Part shown: positions 9,301 to 20,336 of the stretch, in pieces | Layout of the letters: each line of letters starts with the position of its first letter | How positions within the stretch are numbered: position 1 is the stretch's first letter | NCBI RefSeq assembly: GCF_001949145.1 | Contig: NW_019091400.1 | Location: 680,578 to 703,541 of the forward strand | Source: Acanthaster planci | Lineage: Eukaryota > Echinodermata > Asteroidea > Valvatida > Acanthasteridae | Length of the DNA: 22,964 nt | Reading direction: 5' to 3' | The notes under the pieces: generated by a model | What the model was told of the DNA's origin: nothing | The model's input: the letters and a program-made list of their open reading frames with translations, nothing else | The model's database searches: none | Made by a program: the position numbers and the translations under genes

Positions 9301-10929
9301 CTGAATACATCACCTGTACCGACTAGAAATGTATGTTGATGCATTGTATTATCTCCCGCCTGTCAGTGTTTGTCCGTATGTGTATCATTGCCCAAAACAT
9401 GTTCATGTCTTGTATTGTCCTATGTTATAATATGTATGTCTGTCAATAGATTAAGGTACAAAAGCAAATCTATGCTTCACCCTTTATCTAAATGTTGTTC
9501 TTCAACGTGTTAATGTGTGTTAATAATAAGACTGAGGAAGTTTACACAATTGTGGACACTAATAAATAGAGTTTGTCAATGATAAAATAATTGGTATAGA
9601 TTGATTGACCAGTGATGGAGAAAGGAGCTTATGCTGTGATAATTGCAAGAGTAAAACGTATAAGTCATAAGATATGTCAGAGCCAATGGGCAAAGGAATA
9701 AGACTAAAATATTAAAAGACAAAAGGATAAAAGGACGCTGTGCAACCTGCTCTCTCTACAGAGTTCAGCTGTGTAAAAACCCCACAAGGAACAATTCAAG
9801 GTCATGTAATAGTCGTGAGTGCAACATGAAACAGTCGTTATGCTTTGCGCATGGGTACAAGTCACATGACCAAACTTTCCAAAACTTTCACAACAACGCG
9901 ACAAACAAAATCAGTCCAAATGACGATTTTTTGACATGACTTGGAGCCCACACTTGGCCCACGCGTACTACGAGACAAATATGTCAATGCAAACAGGCCA
10001 GAACCGTGGATAACGATAAACGAATACTAAAGTTGCAAAAGTTTATGACTAGAGTGAACTTTCGTCCTGACAGAACAAACTCTTGCTAGAGAGAGAGGCA
10101 GATTGTCACATACGCCACTGCGAAGCACGTACAAGAATACGTTCATGTCTGGTACGAACTAACGGACTAAAACCTGTTGTTGTAGACTAATATTGATAAG
10201 GATACGATTAATTTATGATTATTGCCATGAACAACCACTTGGGCGACTGTACACAGAAAATACAACAATTTAAATACAATGTCGGGACTATGTTGAATGG
10301 GTAAGAACACTCGGGGGTTTGTGAGAAAGTGCGTGGTGTGGAAACCTGACAGAACCCCAGACTTGAGAAAGTCTGACTACCACGGCTTACAGACATTCCT
10401 AATATGAAATTCCCCGGTGAGGTTTTCATCAACTTCAATCCCTAAATTCTTTACTCTGTCAACCTGTTCAAGTTGAGTATTCTGATTTGTCGTTCTTGGG
10501 TCGGCCGCTCGAACGCCGGGAACGTACAAATTGGTTATCGTGGGAGTTAGTGACAAGCAACATGGCGGCGTCTATGTCGTAGTAAACTATTCGAGAATTA
10601 ATGCTTGGACAACTGGGCTGAATTCTTTTCTATTTAAACAGGAACATTCACTTCTGTGTTGTAAAAAATAATAAACCTTAATTTTGTAAAACTTCCTATT
10701 GTCTCCAACTTTGTAAACCATCTCTCTATTTTTTGCAACTGTTCAAAAATCAAAATCTCACAATTTTTTCAGTGTGTTCCTGTAAAACCCTGATGAGGAG
10801 GTGTTGTGTGATCCTGTTCCGAGAACAGTGTTCTTGAGTTGTGTTCCCGCCGTTCGAGTGCGACAACAAGAAACCCGTGTCAAGAACACGGCGCCCGAAC
10901 TCGACCTTGATGTACGCCAATGGAAATGT
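9301..10929. other. Intergenic stretch without recognised gene
   Basis: Mostly AT-rich sequence with no recognisable exon on either strand. The first part may be the 3' tail of the plus-strand LINE. Around 10795-10910 there is a GC-richer patch in which GTGTTCTTGA and TCAAGAACAC form an inverted pair about 40-50 bp apart. Confidence 0.4.
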
Positions 10930-11079
10930 CATTAGGACAAAAGTTTCGCCATTGCGTCTGACCACTTGTTTTCTATTAGAGATGTAGTGTTTAAACCATT
11001 TGAGTGCAGTGTCGGACACACCATACTGCTCTAATTTAAAAAGTAACAATTCGTGATCAACGGTATCAAAGATTTCGGC
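10930..11079 (-). mobile_element. Non-LTR retrotransposon RT palm fragment (motif A region)
   Basis: The minus strand encodes AEIFDTVDHELLLFKLEQYG, then VSDTALKWFKHYISNRKQVV. This is the SKAFDTVDHxxLLxKLxxYG...WFxxYLxNRxQ block of LINE reverse transcriptases (CR1, L2, Rex and Jockey groups). The sequence before it no longer shows the catalytic Asp context. After the NRKQVV part the frame stays open to about 10750 but stops resembling RT, and no YxDD is seen. It is a truncated relic, perhaps part of the same insertion as 8006-8325. Confidence 0.8.
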
Positions 11080-12579
11080 TCTGTGAAGTCTTGGGCGTGG
11101 CTCGGACAAGCATAGGTCGGCTTGACAACAGCAGTCGTAAGTGACATTCTGTGCTTGTGAGGCCTGAGAGTAGTTCCACAGTTACTGTCCCACATTCTGA
11201 GTGCAACCTGTTCCACAACCTGCAGTCCTTCCTGGAGCCTGATGGTTCTGTGCAGCGTCGTCCTGTCCTATGACAGTCTTTGCTTCTGTGACTTGGACGA
11301 CGGGTGTTGGTGGAATTCGCCACAGCTGTGACAAAGCATCCTAATCTCCCATAAATTATTGTATTAACTTCCTAATAATTTTTGATAATTTCACTGAGTT
11401 GGTGATTTCCATACAAAATGTGTAGTACTCGGTTCTTGATATTTTGTGCACTTGTTTGCACTGTCGCACGTCTTTAAATGTGCCGTTTACTGATTGATGT
11501 ACTGTTTCACTTTGTTGTATAATTTACGAGTGATATGGTGACACGATTTGGGTATTGGTCGTTAAATTCATGAAAGGTTTCATTTTGCTTGGAAATTGGG
11601 AATATTCTACTTTCATGCAACTTTGACTTTCGTGCTGTCACGTACGACTAAATTAAGTATTGAAAAGGTTAATTGATAGAATGCTGAATTAGAGGATTGA
11701 CCTGTTGATCAGAATTTTAGATTGATTTGGAAATTAAGGAAAGTTAAACATGTTGCTGACAACTGTATATGATGTGAATTAATGGATTTGAATTGCTGAT
11801 ATTGATTGAATTGAGCATCTTCCATTGATTGGAGGAGTTGAATAGTATACAATAGAAACTGGTCAGTTTTAACCTTTCGGATTTGTAATTAGCAAGAAGT
11901 GATTCACTAATATTTAAATACTCACAGGTCAGGTACCGTGCATTGAACTATTTGAAATATATTTTTAGATAAATCCATATTGTGTATAGTAACTTTGAAT
12001 AAAATTAGGTTTATATTTTGTACATATTTTAAATTGGTGTGTCGCCGTATTGTTTTTGCAAGAGTCCAGTAAAACTGGTGACAAGATCCATGCTTGAGAA
12101 TTTCTTCCAGATGAATTCAAATGTTGCAACTTGTTACGAAGGCTGAAATTATTAGCTGTCCCACTGTTTGACATGGCTGTATGTTGTTGTTGTATGCGTT
12201 GTAAGTGAAATTGATCCTGCTAGCTCATGAGGCGGGGACTCAGACCGTTTATAGCAGCTCTTGCAGAGTGAAAGCGTTTTTGGCATTGGTGATGTGACAC
12301 ATATGTGTCTAGCAAAGTTGTGATTATGAATCGACATTGCCCGGTCACTTCGTGTTTGTAGCTAAACCCGTACATCTTGTCTAGTGTTCTTTAGTTTTAT
12401 AAGTAAAATACATGTAGTTCCCTTGTAGACAAGAAACGAAGTGTAGCGATGAGATATTCAACTGGACTGCTAATTTCTTTTGACTTTATATTTTACTGCT
12501 GTTTCTTAAATTTGACAATTCCCGTTCCTTTGCGGAATTTCATACGTAAAAGCAGTGTTTTTCCTTAAGACGAGCTGTG
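11080..12579. other. Intergenic region downstream of BBOX-like copy 2
   Basis: Apart from a GC-richer segment at 11080-11340 that directly abuts the RT fragment, this is AT-rich with no recognisable coding domain. The 3'UTR of copy 2 should lie at its right end. No clear polyadenylation signal on the minus strand was found close to the stop at 12580. Confidence 0.4.
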
Positions 12580-12746
12580 TTACTCTTTTGTATGATCTGC
12601 AAATTGCATTGCGAGGACGCGCAGGCGAGAATAGATCTCATCCCATTCAAGATAGCCTAATTCAAGGTAGCGGTTATCGTTCTCAGTCATCTGGAAGGAA
12701 CTGCGACCGTGCAACATCCGCTTGTTGTTGAACGTCAGGATATCTC
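12580..12746 (-). CDS. BBOX1-like: BBOX-like copy 2, last coding exon
   Basis: After acceptor GTTCCCAG (phase 1) the exon encodes DILTFNNKRMLHGRSSFQMT, then ENDNRYLELGYLEWDEIYSR and ends FADHTKE with TAA at 12582-12580. The iron-ligand His (MLHGR), the 2-oxoglutarate Arg (NRYLE) and the cage Tyr (GYLEW) are all kept. Over 53 aligned residues, 32 are identical to copy 1. The Trp before R-V-L-H in copy 1 is Lys here. The exon is intact, so the copy was under selection or is young. It is the 3' end of a second gene in head-to-tail arrangement with copy 1. Confidence 0.87.
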
Positions 12747-14754
12747 CTGGGAACACCGGATAAGATATAAAAAGGAAAGGAGACAATGTTATCGCTTTCA
12801 GTCTTAGGTATTTGCCAGGAAAGCATTGTTCATCACACCTAGCCACTGACATGACTAGTCCATTTACCTGAGGTCTTTGACAGGTTTAATAGGCCCTCAG
12901 AAGAAATTTAATTATGGTTAAGACCAGTTTCCTTGATATCTAACACGCAGTAGACTACGAAGTAGTCTTCAGTCAATGCAAAGATGTATAAGTCTGCTTG
13001 AATGCACTTTCGTGTGAAAAGAAGTCTTGTTATTTCTTTGTCCCTGAAACATTAACTGGACAAGACATTGTCATGGGGATGTTGTTGCATCGACATCATG
13101 CAGACGATAATGACAATACTTTCCACTAAGTTTCAGCAATAACTGGTTGATGGTGTAGTACAGAGCAGCAATTATTTGTTCCCTGAAGAAGCTCTTGAAG
13201 TTTTCTGTTTTGGATCTAACGGTGATCGATAAAACTTTTTGACCCCGAACTTCCCCAAATTCGTATGAAGGGTGGCATGCTTGATGACTTGCCTTACAAG
13301 TTACAAAGTAGATGATTTACTTTTGGCGTGTAAGACTTATTTGCACAATTAAATCTTGAGGCATATAATGCTTTCTAATGTTCTTTTTGCCCTACTTTTT
13401 GTTTCGTTATCTCTGCCTTCACGTCGTGAGAAGCCTATTTGTCAATAAGAGTCTTTTTAAACTCGTTTCCCCCTTTTAGTTAATTTGGTCTTTGATATTT
13501 TGAACTTTTCATTTTTAAGTGTAGAACACAGATGAAAAGCTTCAGCTTTTGCTGTTTGGGGTTTAGGCCTACTTTGGATAAATTAATGCACAGCTTTTTA
13601 GAGTTTCCAAAGAGAGGAATCCCTTGTGCGGTGCGAGGCGCACCGCTTCACAACACGGAAATTTGTCGACCATTTCCAAACGCACAACGTTGGGTTGACA
13701 GATATCATGCATTGTGATTGGCCAACGCGTTGAACTCTTGGAAGCGCACTATTGTGAAATACCTGTATTAAAGGACTGTTTCATTATTTCAGGCGAACGC
13801 GCCCGCGTGCATGAATGCTGTGCTTGCTAGCCCTTAGCTAAAAACGTCATTAAAACTAAACAAGAACACCAACTACATCGACATAGTTGATCAGCTGTGG
13901 ATCGCATGATAAAGTTGAACCTTCCCAATTTGAGCTAGAGTAAGGTCCTGATGAATTTCAGCAGATGCCACGGTCATTTGCCGAGAATGACATCTAACTT
14001 ACTTGACCCATTTTTGTCAGTTCTTGATCTGTGGTTGCCAAGCACCAAATACGCGCCAAAAGAAAACAGTGCATATAGAAATAGCGCCGCCTGTTGACTC
14101 TCGGGAAGAAGTTGGCCTCTGGTTTTTTCACTTGAAATTCAAGATTATGGCCACAAGTTCACTTTTTGTTTCATTTTTATCGGGATCAGCCACGCGACTT
14201 TTTATTCGCCTTTCCCCGAAGATACCCCCAAATTAATAGTAAAACGATGCACTCAGCTCTGAATGTAGCCACCCGCCTCTATCCACAATAGGGCCACGGG
14301 TTGGGGCTTTTTGTGAAAGAAATACCCTGAACTGGAAACTACCAGTCCCAAATTCATGATAGAAATACCTCCATGATCCCTCCTGATTATGGCATGTCTT
14401 ATTGTAAAAACCCTGTGGGATCACAAAATATCTATCAGCTTGCGCGCAGAAATCCAACGATTTGCTGGAAAGTCCCCTTTTACGGCCGCAAGGTCAAGAA
14501 ACTCTGGGGAACGAGAGCCGTATTATGACATCATCAAATCAGTAAATTTGTTTGCTGCCATCATCGACGCATTTTTTTTTTACTCTCAGCATTCTCGCGG
14601 TGGCACTGAACTCTCAAAAGACTATTTTTGTTACAAATACAAAGAACAGCTGCCGCATTAGTCATTAAATAGATAATAATGACCAGTTCCCTGTTTAATA
14701 ACGTTTTTCCATAAAAGCAATGTGATTGATCTTTAAATATAGGCAAGTCTGTAC
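12747..14754 (-). other. Last intron of BBOX-like copy 2 (2.0 kb)
   Basis: The equivalent intron in copy 1 is 208 bp, so about 1.8 kb has been gained or lost. It begins GTACAG and ends GTTCCCAG on the minus strand. A cluster of palindromes lies at 13628-13732: an eight-base-arm hairpin GCGGTGCG/CGCACCGC with an AGG loop at 13628-13646, a GGAAAT/ATTTCC pair at 13657-13677 and CAACGCGTTG at 13723-13732. An inverted CCAAT box (GATTGG) is next to the last one. The part at 14000-14560 is open for long stretches on both strands, but no family was recognised. Confidence 0.6.
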
Positions 14755-14921
14755 CTTTCTGCATTTTGTACTTAAGTACATTTTCCGGTTGCTGGAGCAT
14801 CTGGCAGTATTTATCAAGGGCGCAGTAAAACGGCAGCACCTGGTCAACGGGAACTCGGAGCATGGGGTCCCGGGTGTGATTGCTGATCGAGATGGCCTCG
14901 ATGTCACCACGTTCATTTAAT
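14755..14921 (-). CDS. BBOX1-like: BBOX-like copy 2, penultimate coding exon
   Basis: This 167-nt exon runs from acceptor CTTCTCTGACAG to donor GTACAG, with the same length and phases (2 in, 1 out) as exon 4 of copy 1. It encodes LNERGDIEAISISNHTRDPM, then LRVPVDQVLPFYCALDKYC. 43 of 55 residues are identical to copy 1. Exons carrying the HxD motif and the LHCIEQ block of this copy were not found between here and the end of the window. The exon is open and its splice sites are good, so it looks functional rather than decayed. Confidence 0.88.
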
Positions 14922-16463
14922 CTGTCAGAGAAGAGAGGTCTTATGATATCCGAGGCTCTGTTTCACAACAAACAATGCAATTTCGCCAAATATTTACGGA
15001 CATTTACACTGTGACACAAAAGTAACTCTGGGAGTCAAGTTTATGCTTCACATTGTTTGACTAAGTCTGCCCTATGACTGGCTTTGCATTGTAATTGCAT
15101 GACAACAAAGTACATGTAGACCAATGATGGAGACTATAAGGGCACGTCCAAATTAACTGACATTGGTCTAGAACAGTACTTAAGACGGTCACATACTAGA
15201 GCTAACTGCTTCGCTCCATTTCATTCGTGACTAATGGTGTAAGCAGATAGCTCTAGTGCATGGTAAATTTTTCCGAAGATTTTGCTCATTCGTGGCAAAA
15301 GTCTCCGGAGTGCGGTGAACGAAAGCTACCTGCTTTCAGCTTGCGTGTTCAACGCATGCGTGCTTCTGCCTTGTGACGCAAAAAGGCAAAACGGCTGCGC
15401 CCAGTGAACTCGTGTCGTCGGATGCAGCTAATAAGTAAGCAGTCAATATTTGAATAATACGTGTATACCATAGACCCTCATATTACAGAGTGCAGTGGTC
15501 CCTGTGGTGAAGCAGATTCGGACGCAGCCTCACTGTCTTGGCAACACTGGACAAGCTCGAATGACGGTTGCTACTGACTATAGTTTGACCTAAGTCGCCT
15601 AAACGATGGACGATTAGGACCATCACGGTGAACCAAGCCCTGGGCATAGTCGCACTGCTCGTTGTTACTATTCAATTCAATTTTCAAGAACGCAGGGAAC
15701 CATTGACATGAACAGAGCTGTGTGCCTGTCTGCGACAATTGATGGAATTACATTCAACACGTTCTTGTACTGGCATGTCTTTCAAGTTTTATTTACTTCT
15801 GACTTCTGGTTCAAAGCAGAAGTTCCCACTTCGAATGCCGTAAGAACACTGTGCCGTTTATAGAAGACAGACCCCAAAATTTCTTCTTTACTTCAGTATA
15901 AAATGGATGGTCAAAAACTGCAGATCTAGAATGTACTTATTCGTTAATACAGATATCACCTTCTGGGAATAGATCAGAGCTAGGTGGACAGAAAGTCTGT
16001 ATGCTGATGCTAGCAATCACACGGACGGCGGCCCGCTAAAATGTTATACATTGCATCGTGAACTTTACGACCGCAGTATGGCATGCCCAAAGTTACTAAA
16101 AAGGGATAAAGTATGGAGCGTCGACGGTTACACTCCCACCAAATTACTTCCTTTTGCAATTATACTGAAAGTGTAAACAAAGTTAAACTTAAGCCGAAGT
16201 AATTTCCAGAATTTAACGCTCAATACTGACAATTTAAGATTACAGTGTCGATAACCACAGTCAAATCTTGACATTCATGGAAAGGAACACGACCTTACGA
16301 AAAGTACAACTTTCATCCAAACTTATACAAACCACGCAAATTTGCGAAACATTACACAACAATAAACGTTTGTATGCATGAACTCTGATGGCAGCTGCCG
16401 CGCTGGGCTGACCACACATGACGAGCATCTCAGCCACTAGTCTTGACTGACGGTGGTTTCCCT
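14922..16463. other. Non-coding stretch between copy-2 exon and the BEL element
   Basis: No exon matching BBOX exon 3 was found. The 3' LTR of the BEL element would be expected at the right end of this stretch, just beyond the pol stop at 16464, but no sequence here repeats the 22.2-22.96 kb end. The stretch contains the inverted repeats at 15195-15308. Confidence 0.45.
15195..15257. repeat. Imperfect inverted repeat, 17-base arms
   Basis: ACTAGAGCTAACTGCTT (15195-15211) and AAGCAGATAGCTCTAGT (15241-15257) are reverse complements at 16 of 17 positions, with a 29-base spacer. A second stem follows at 15273-15308 (CCGAAGATTTTGC against GCAAAAGTCTCCGG with one bulge and one mismatch). The loops of both share CATTCGTG. 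This could be a small MITE-like element or a structured transcript. Confidence 0.6.
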
Positions 16464-17048
16464 TCAGGCTACTGATGGTGAGTGCTCTAATAGGACAACA
16501 ACCTTCTGTACTGGTCTCCAGTACTCCGACAGTTTCCTTTCTGGACAACCTTTCTTGTTCTTGGTGCCTACACGGATGAGTACCCTTCTGACCAGGCCAT
16601 CTACATCAGTCATTACTTCGATCACAGTTGCTGAAGGCCACCTCATCCGTGGAACTTCCTCGTCGACAACGAGGACCACATCTCCTGTTTTGATGTTTCT
16701 ACGTGGCTTTGACCATTTGCGTCGTTCTTGCAAACCCAGCAAATACTCCTTGCACCATCGCGACCAGAATTGTTCTGAGAGATACTGGACTCGTCTCCAA
16801 GCCTTTGTGGTGTACATATCTGTCCTTGTGAACAGTCCTGGGGGTGGAGATGGTGACATTCTCTTCATCGTCAGGAGATGATTTGGCGTTAGTGGTTCGG
16901 CCTTCGGGTCGTTCAGGTTGATCAATGACAAAGGACGACTATTGATGATAGCCATGGCCTCGTAGAAGAATGTACGTAAGGCCGAGTCTGTGAGCCTTCC
17001 TGGACACAAGTCTACAGTTGCCCTCAAGACACTTCGGACTGTCCGTAT
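16464..17048 (-). pseudogene. BEL integrase C-terminal part, after the in-frame stop
   Basis: It continues in the same frame as pol after the single TAG at 17051-17049 and ends at 16464. It contains AMAIINSRPLSLINLNDPKA, LTPNHLLTMKR, WRRVQYLSEQFWSRW and GDVVLVVDEEVPRMRWPSAT, then RPVQKVVVLLE near the end. This is the integrase-downstream DUF5641-type domain of Pao/BEL elements. Since the frame is kept, a single point change at the stop codon separates it from the rest of pol. Confidence 0.9.
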
Positions 17049-20000
17049 CTATCTTTCCCACACCCCACCTGCGTGGCTGGAATGGGGGACATTGAAGATA
17101 AACTCACACTGCTCATCAGCTAGGTATGCAGCGACCATTTCTCTCAGCGTTGCTTGAATCTCATTTGCGGCACCAGTGAAGTTACTTCCTTGATCGCATT
17201 GTATTTGCTGAACTGCTCCTCTGATGGCAATAAAGCAACGTAATGCATTGATAAATGCACCCGATGACATGTCGTCAAGCATCTCAATATGCACGCCACG
17301 GGAGCAAAGACATGTGAAGAGCAAACCATAGCGTTTCACCTCAGAGTGACCCTTCTTGGTGCAGAACGGCCTGAAGCAATCCATACCTACATGTGTGGAG
17401 GGTGCAGATGGCTTCGTGCGGTCTGCTGGAAGATCCACCATCTCCTGCTCCTCAGGTGGTCTTCGAAGACGTCGACAAGTAACACAGTTCTTCACCAACT
17501 GCGCGATGACTCTGGACCCTTTCACAACCCAGTAACCACGTGCTCGAACTTCACTCTGCGCGATACCCTTTCCTTGGTGATGAACCCGTCGATGGAGGTG
17601 TCGAATGAGTGCAAGTGTAAAGGCACTGTCCTTTGGAAGAATGACTGGGTGTGCCATGTCATCAGGGAGCTGTTGAAGTCTGCCTCCCACCCCGAGGGTT
17701 CCTGCATCATCGACATATGGATCAAGGTCATGGATTCTACTTGTGATCTTCACCGCCTTGCCCTCAGTCAAAGTCTTGATCTCTTCAGAGAATGCTCTCC
17801 TTTGCACCAACTGCAAGATGTAGGCCTCTGCTTTCTTCCTCTCTTGCACCACTGACTTTCGTCTGTTACCCTTTACCACCAGTCGGAGTCGGACCAATAC
17901 CTTTATCATCATGGACCAATCTGAGATCCTTTTCAAGCGCTTCAGCAAATCAAATTCCTTGGGACTGGTGTTGCCTGCAAGGACAGATGACTTAACCTCG
18001 GGATCCCCGAGCTTCAGTTCTGGAGTAACATTTCCAAGTTTGAGGTCTTTCTCCCAGAGAAACTCTGGTCCTTGGAACCACCGAGCCTGTTCTACTTCAC
18101 CGGCACGAAGTCCTCTTGACGCATGATCAGCAGGGTTACGACCTGTCGGCACATAGTGCCACTGAATGGGAGAGGTCCTGTCTCTGATGAGCTGCACTCT
18201 ATTGGCCACAAAAGTATGAAACCTTCGAGCCTCGTTGTTAAGGTACCCCAATACGACTTGTGAATCTGTCCAGAGGAACTCCTCGGCATCTGGCAGCTCC
18301 AGCTCATTCTTTAAAAGCGTGTTCACCTTTGCCGACACCACCGTAGCTGTCAACTCTAATCTTGGTACAGTAACTACCTTGGATGGTGCAACTCTGGACT
18401 TTGCAAAGACCAAGCTGCAATGGACATCTCCTTCCCTGTTCACGAGACGTACATATGAACATTGGCCGTAGCCTGATGTGCTCGCATCACTGAAATGGAG
18501 TTGGACAATAGTGGGTTGGCCGAATTCAGGGGGATGGTAACATCTCGGTATCTGAAGCTTCTCCAACTGTGGCAGCTCTTCAAGCCATCGTTCCCATGCA
18601 GGCTGTAGGATCTGAGGGATCGAATCATCCCAACCTATCCCACTGCGGCACATCTCTTGAAGGATTCCTTTTCCTTTTAGTACCACGGGAGCCACAAAAC
18701 CCAACGGGTCGTGCAACGATGCTACTGTGGAAAGGATGCCACGCCTTGAGCTGGGCTGCTTCTTCTGGGAGATTTTGAAGCAGAGATAGTTAGATGAGAC
18801 GTTCCACCTTATCCCTAGTGCTCTTTCCACTGGTTCATCAAAGTTTAGGTCCAAGCTAGTGACATCAATGGAGCACTCTGACTTAGGGATGCCTTCCATG
18901 ACAGCCTTGCTGTTTGATACAAACTTGTGGAGGCGTAGGCCACCCTTCTTACAAAGGTCTATAGCTTCTTTGGCCAACTGGATGGCTTCCTCTGCTGTTG
19001 GTGTGCTAGTGATACCGTCGTCTACATAGAAGTTCCTTACAATGAAACTTGAAGCTAAGGGAAAAACCTCCTTGTGTTCCTTTGCTAGGTGCTTCAGACC
19101 ATAGTTTGCACACCCAGGGGAGGATGCCGCTCCAAAAAGGTGCACTTTCATACGGTAGTCAACTGGTTGGCGAGTTGTGTCGTTGTCTTCCCACCACAGG
19201 AAGCGCAGGTAATCCCGGTGATCTTCTCTCACATGAAACTGAAAGAACATTTTTTCTATGTCACACATAACAGCCACTTCATGTAACCTGAATCTTAGCA
19301 GGACTCCCACCAAGGCATTTGTAAGGTCGGGGCCTTTCAGGAGAATATCATTCAAACTGGTGCCCACAAATTTCGCTGAACAGTTGAAAACTACTCTGAT
19401 CTTGTTCTTGTGGTTGTGATAAACACCATGATGCGGAATGTAGTTTGTTGAATCTGGAGGGCCTTCTCCCGTCGCCCTTTCGGCATACCCTTTGTCAATT
19501 ACCTCCCTCATGAAGGCCTTGTAGTGTTCCTTGTATCTTTCATCCCGGCTCATTTTCCTCTGGAGGTGGCCGAGTCTCACTGCTGCCAAACGCCTGTTGT
19601 TTGGTATCTCCGGCTTTGTCTTGAAAGGCAGTGGCATTTCAAGGTGACCAGAATTGTTCTTGGAAATACCTCCTTCTAGACGATGGATGAATTCAATGTA
19701 CTCCTGGGTGAGGGATACGTCTTGGCATGGTTTCTCAGGGAAATCAGCCTCCAAGGCCTTTAGTACATGCTTGGGTGTTATTCCAGGCAACTCTTGTGTA
19801 GCAACTCTACCACACTGACTGGCGTTGATGCTGGTCTCTGGGTTCGCTGAACCAATGATACTCCAACCCAAGTCTGTCTGAATAGCATATGGTTCCACAT
19901 CTGTGCCAGTAATAACTTTCCTGGGAATCAATGCTCTGGGACAATTGTATCCGATCAGCAACCCTACTTTACAACTTTGCAGAGCCGGCATTTCTCCAGC

Positions 20001-20336
20001 AATCTCTTGAGGGTGTGGCCATTTGTCTGCAGTGTCTCTTGTTGGGATGTGATCATTGTCTGCCGGAATAAAATCACGCGTGTAACACTTCAGAATCTTG
20101 AGCTGAACAGGAGAAGTCATCCCTCTCACCAACACATCAGAGATCGCGTCACACTCGACGGTGGCTGACGATGTCATTGTGGACAACTGCAGCCTCATAG
20201 GCTGTCGCCGCATGCCCAGAGCACCTGCAACATCTTCTAAAACGAAGGAGGCATCACTCTGGGTGTCGAGCAGCGCGTATGTTAATGTCTCCTTCGATGG
20301 TGATTGTGCTGAGGATACCCACACAGGGACAATCAT
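17049..20336 (-). pseudogene. BEL pol: protease, reverse transcriptase, RNase H, integrase (interrupted)
   Basis: 1095 codons from an ATG at 20336, with TAG at 17051-17049. Counting from that ATG, the aspartic protease has LLDTQSDASF (Asp24). The reverse transcriptase has VAVMCDIEKMFFQFHV (Asp359) and FYVDDG (Asp439, Asp440). RNase H has HFSDAS (Asp617), Glu661, WTDSQV (Asp691) and NPADHASRG (Asp737). The integrase has an H2C2 finger (His near 913-919, Cys951, Cys954) and DDE residues Asp986, Asp1048 and Glu1094. The stop follows two codons after Glu1094. The frame is also open 5' of the ATG for about 20 codons, back to a TAG, overlapping the end of gag. All catalytic positions are present, so loss of function here is due to the stop, not to active-site changes. 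Confidence 0.93.

Noticed and set aside
10820-10833. AGAACAGTGTTCT resembling a steroid-receptor response element
   Set aside because: The half-sites are separated by one base instead of three, so it does not fit the known element.
14233-14661. Open frames on both strands in the copy-2 intron (such as minus 14457-14233 and plus 14389-14661)
   Set aside because: Neither matches a family I know and both cross each other; kept only as a remark on the intron.
15640-15700. ATTCAATTCAATTTTC as a match to the LTR-like AATAAA region at 22.8 kb
   Set aside because: Only a few AT-rich bases agree and the flanks differ, so it is not a second LTR.
17289-17855. 188-codon open frame on the + strand
   Set aside because: It is the antisense of the BEL integrase and pol region and has no domain of its own.
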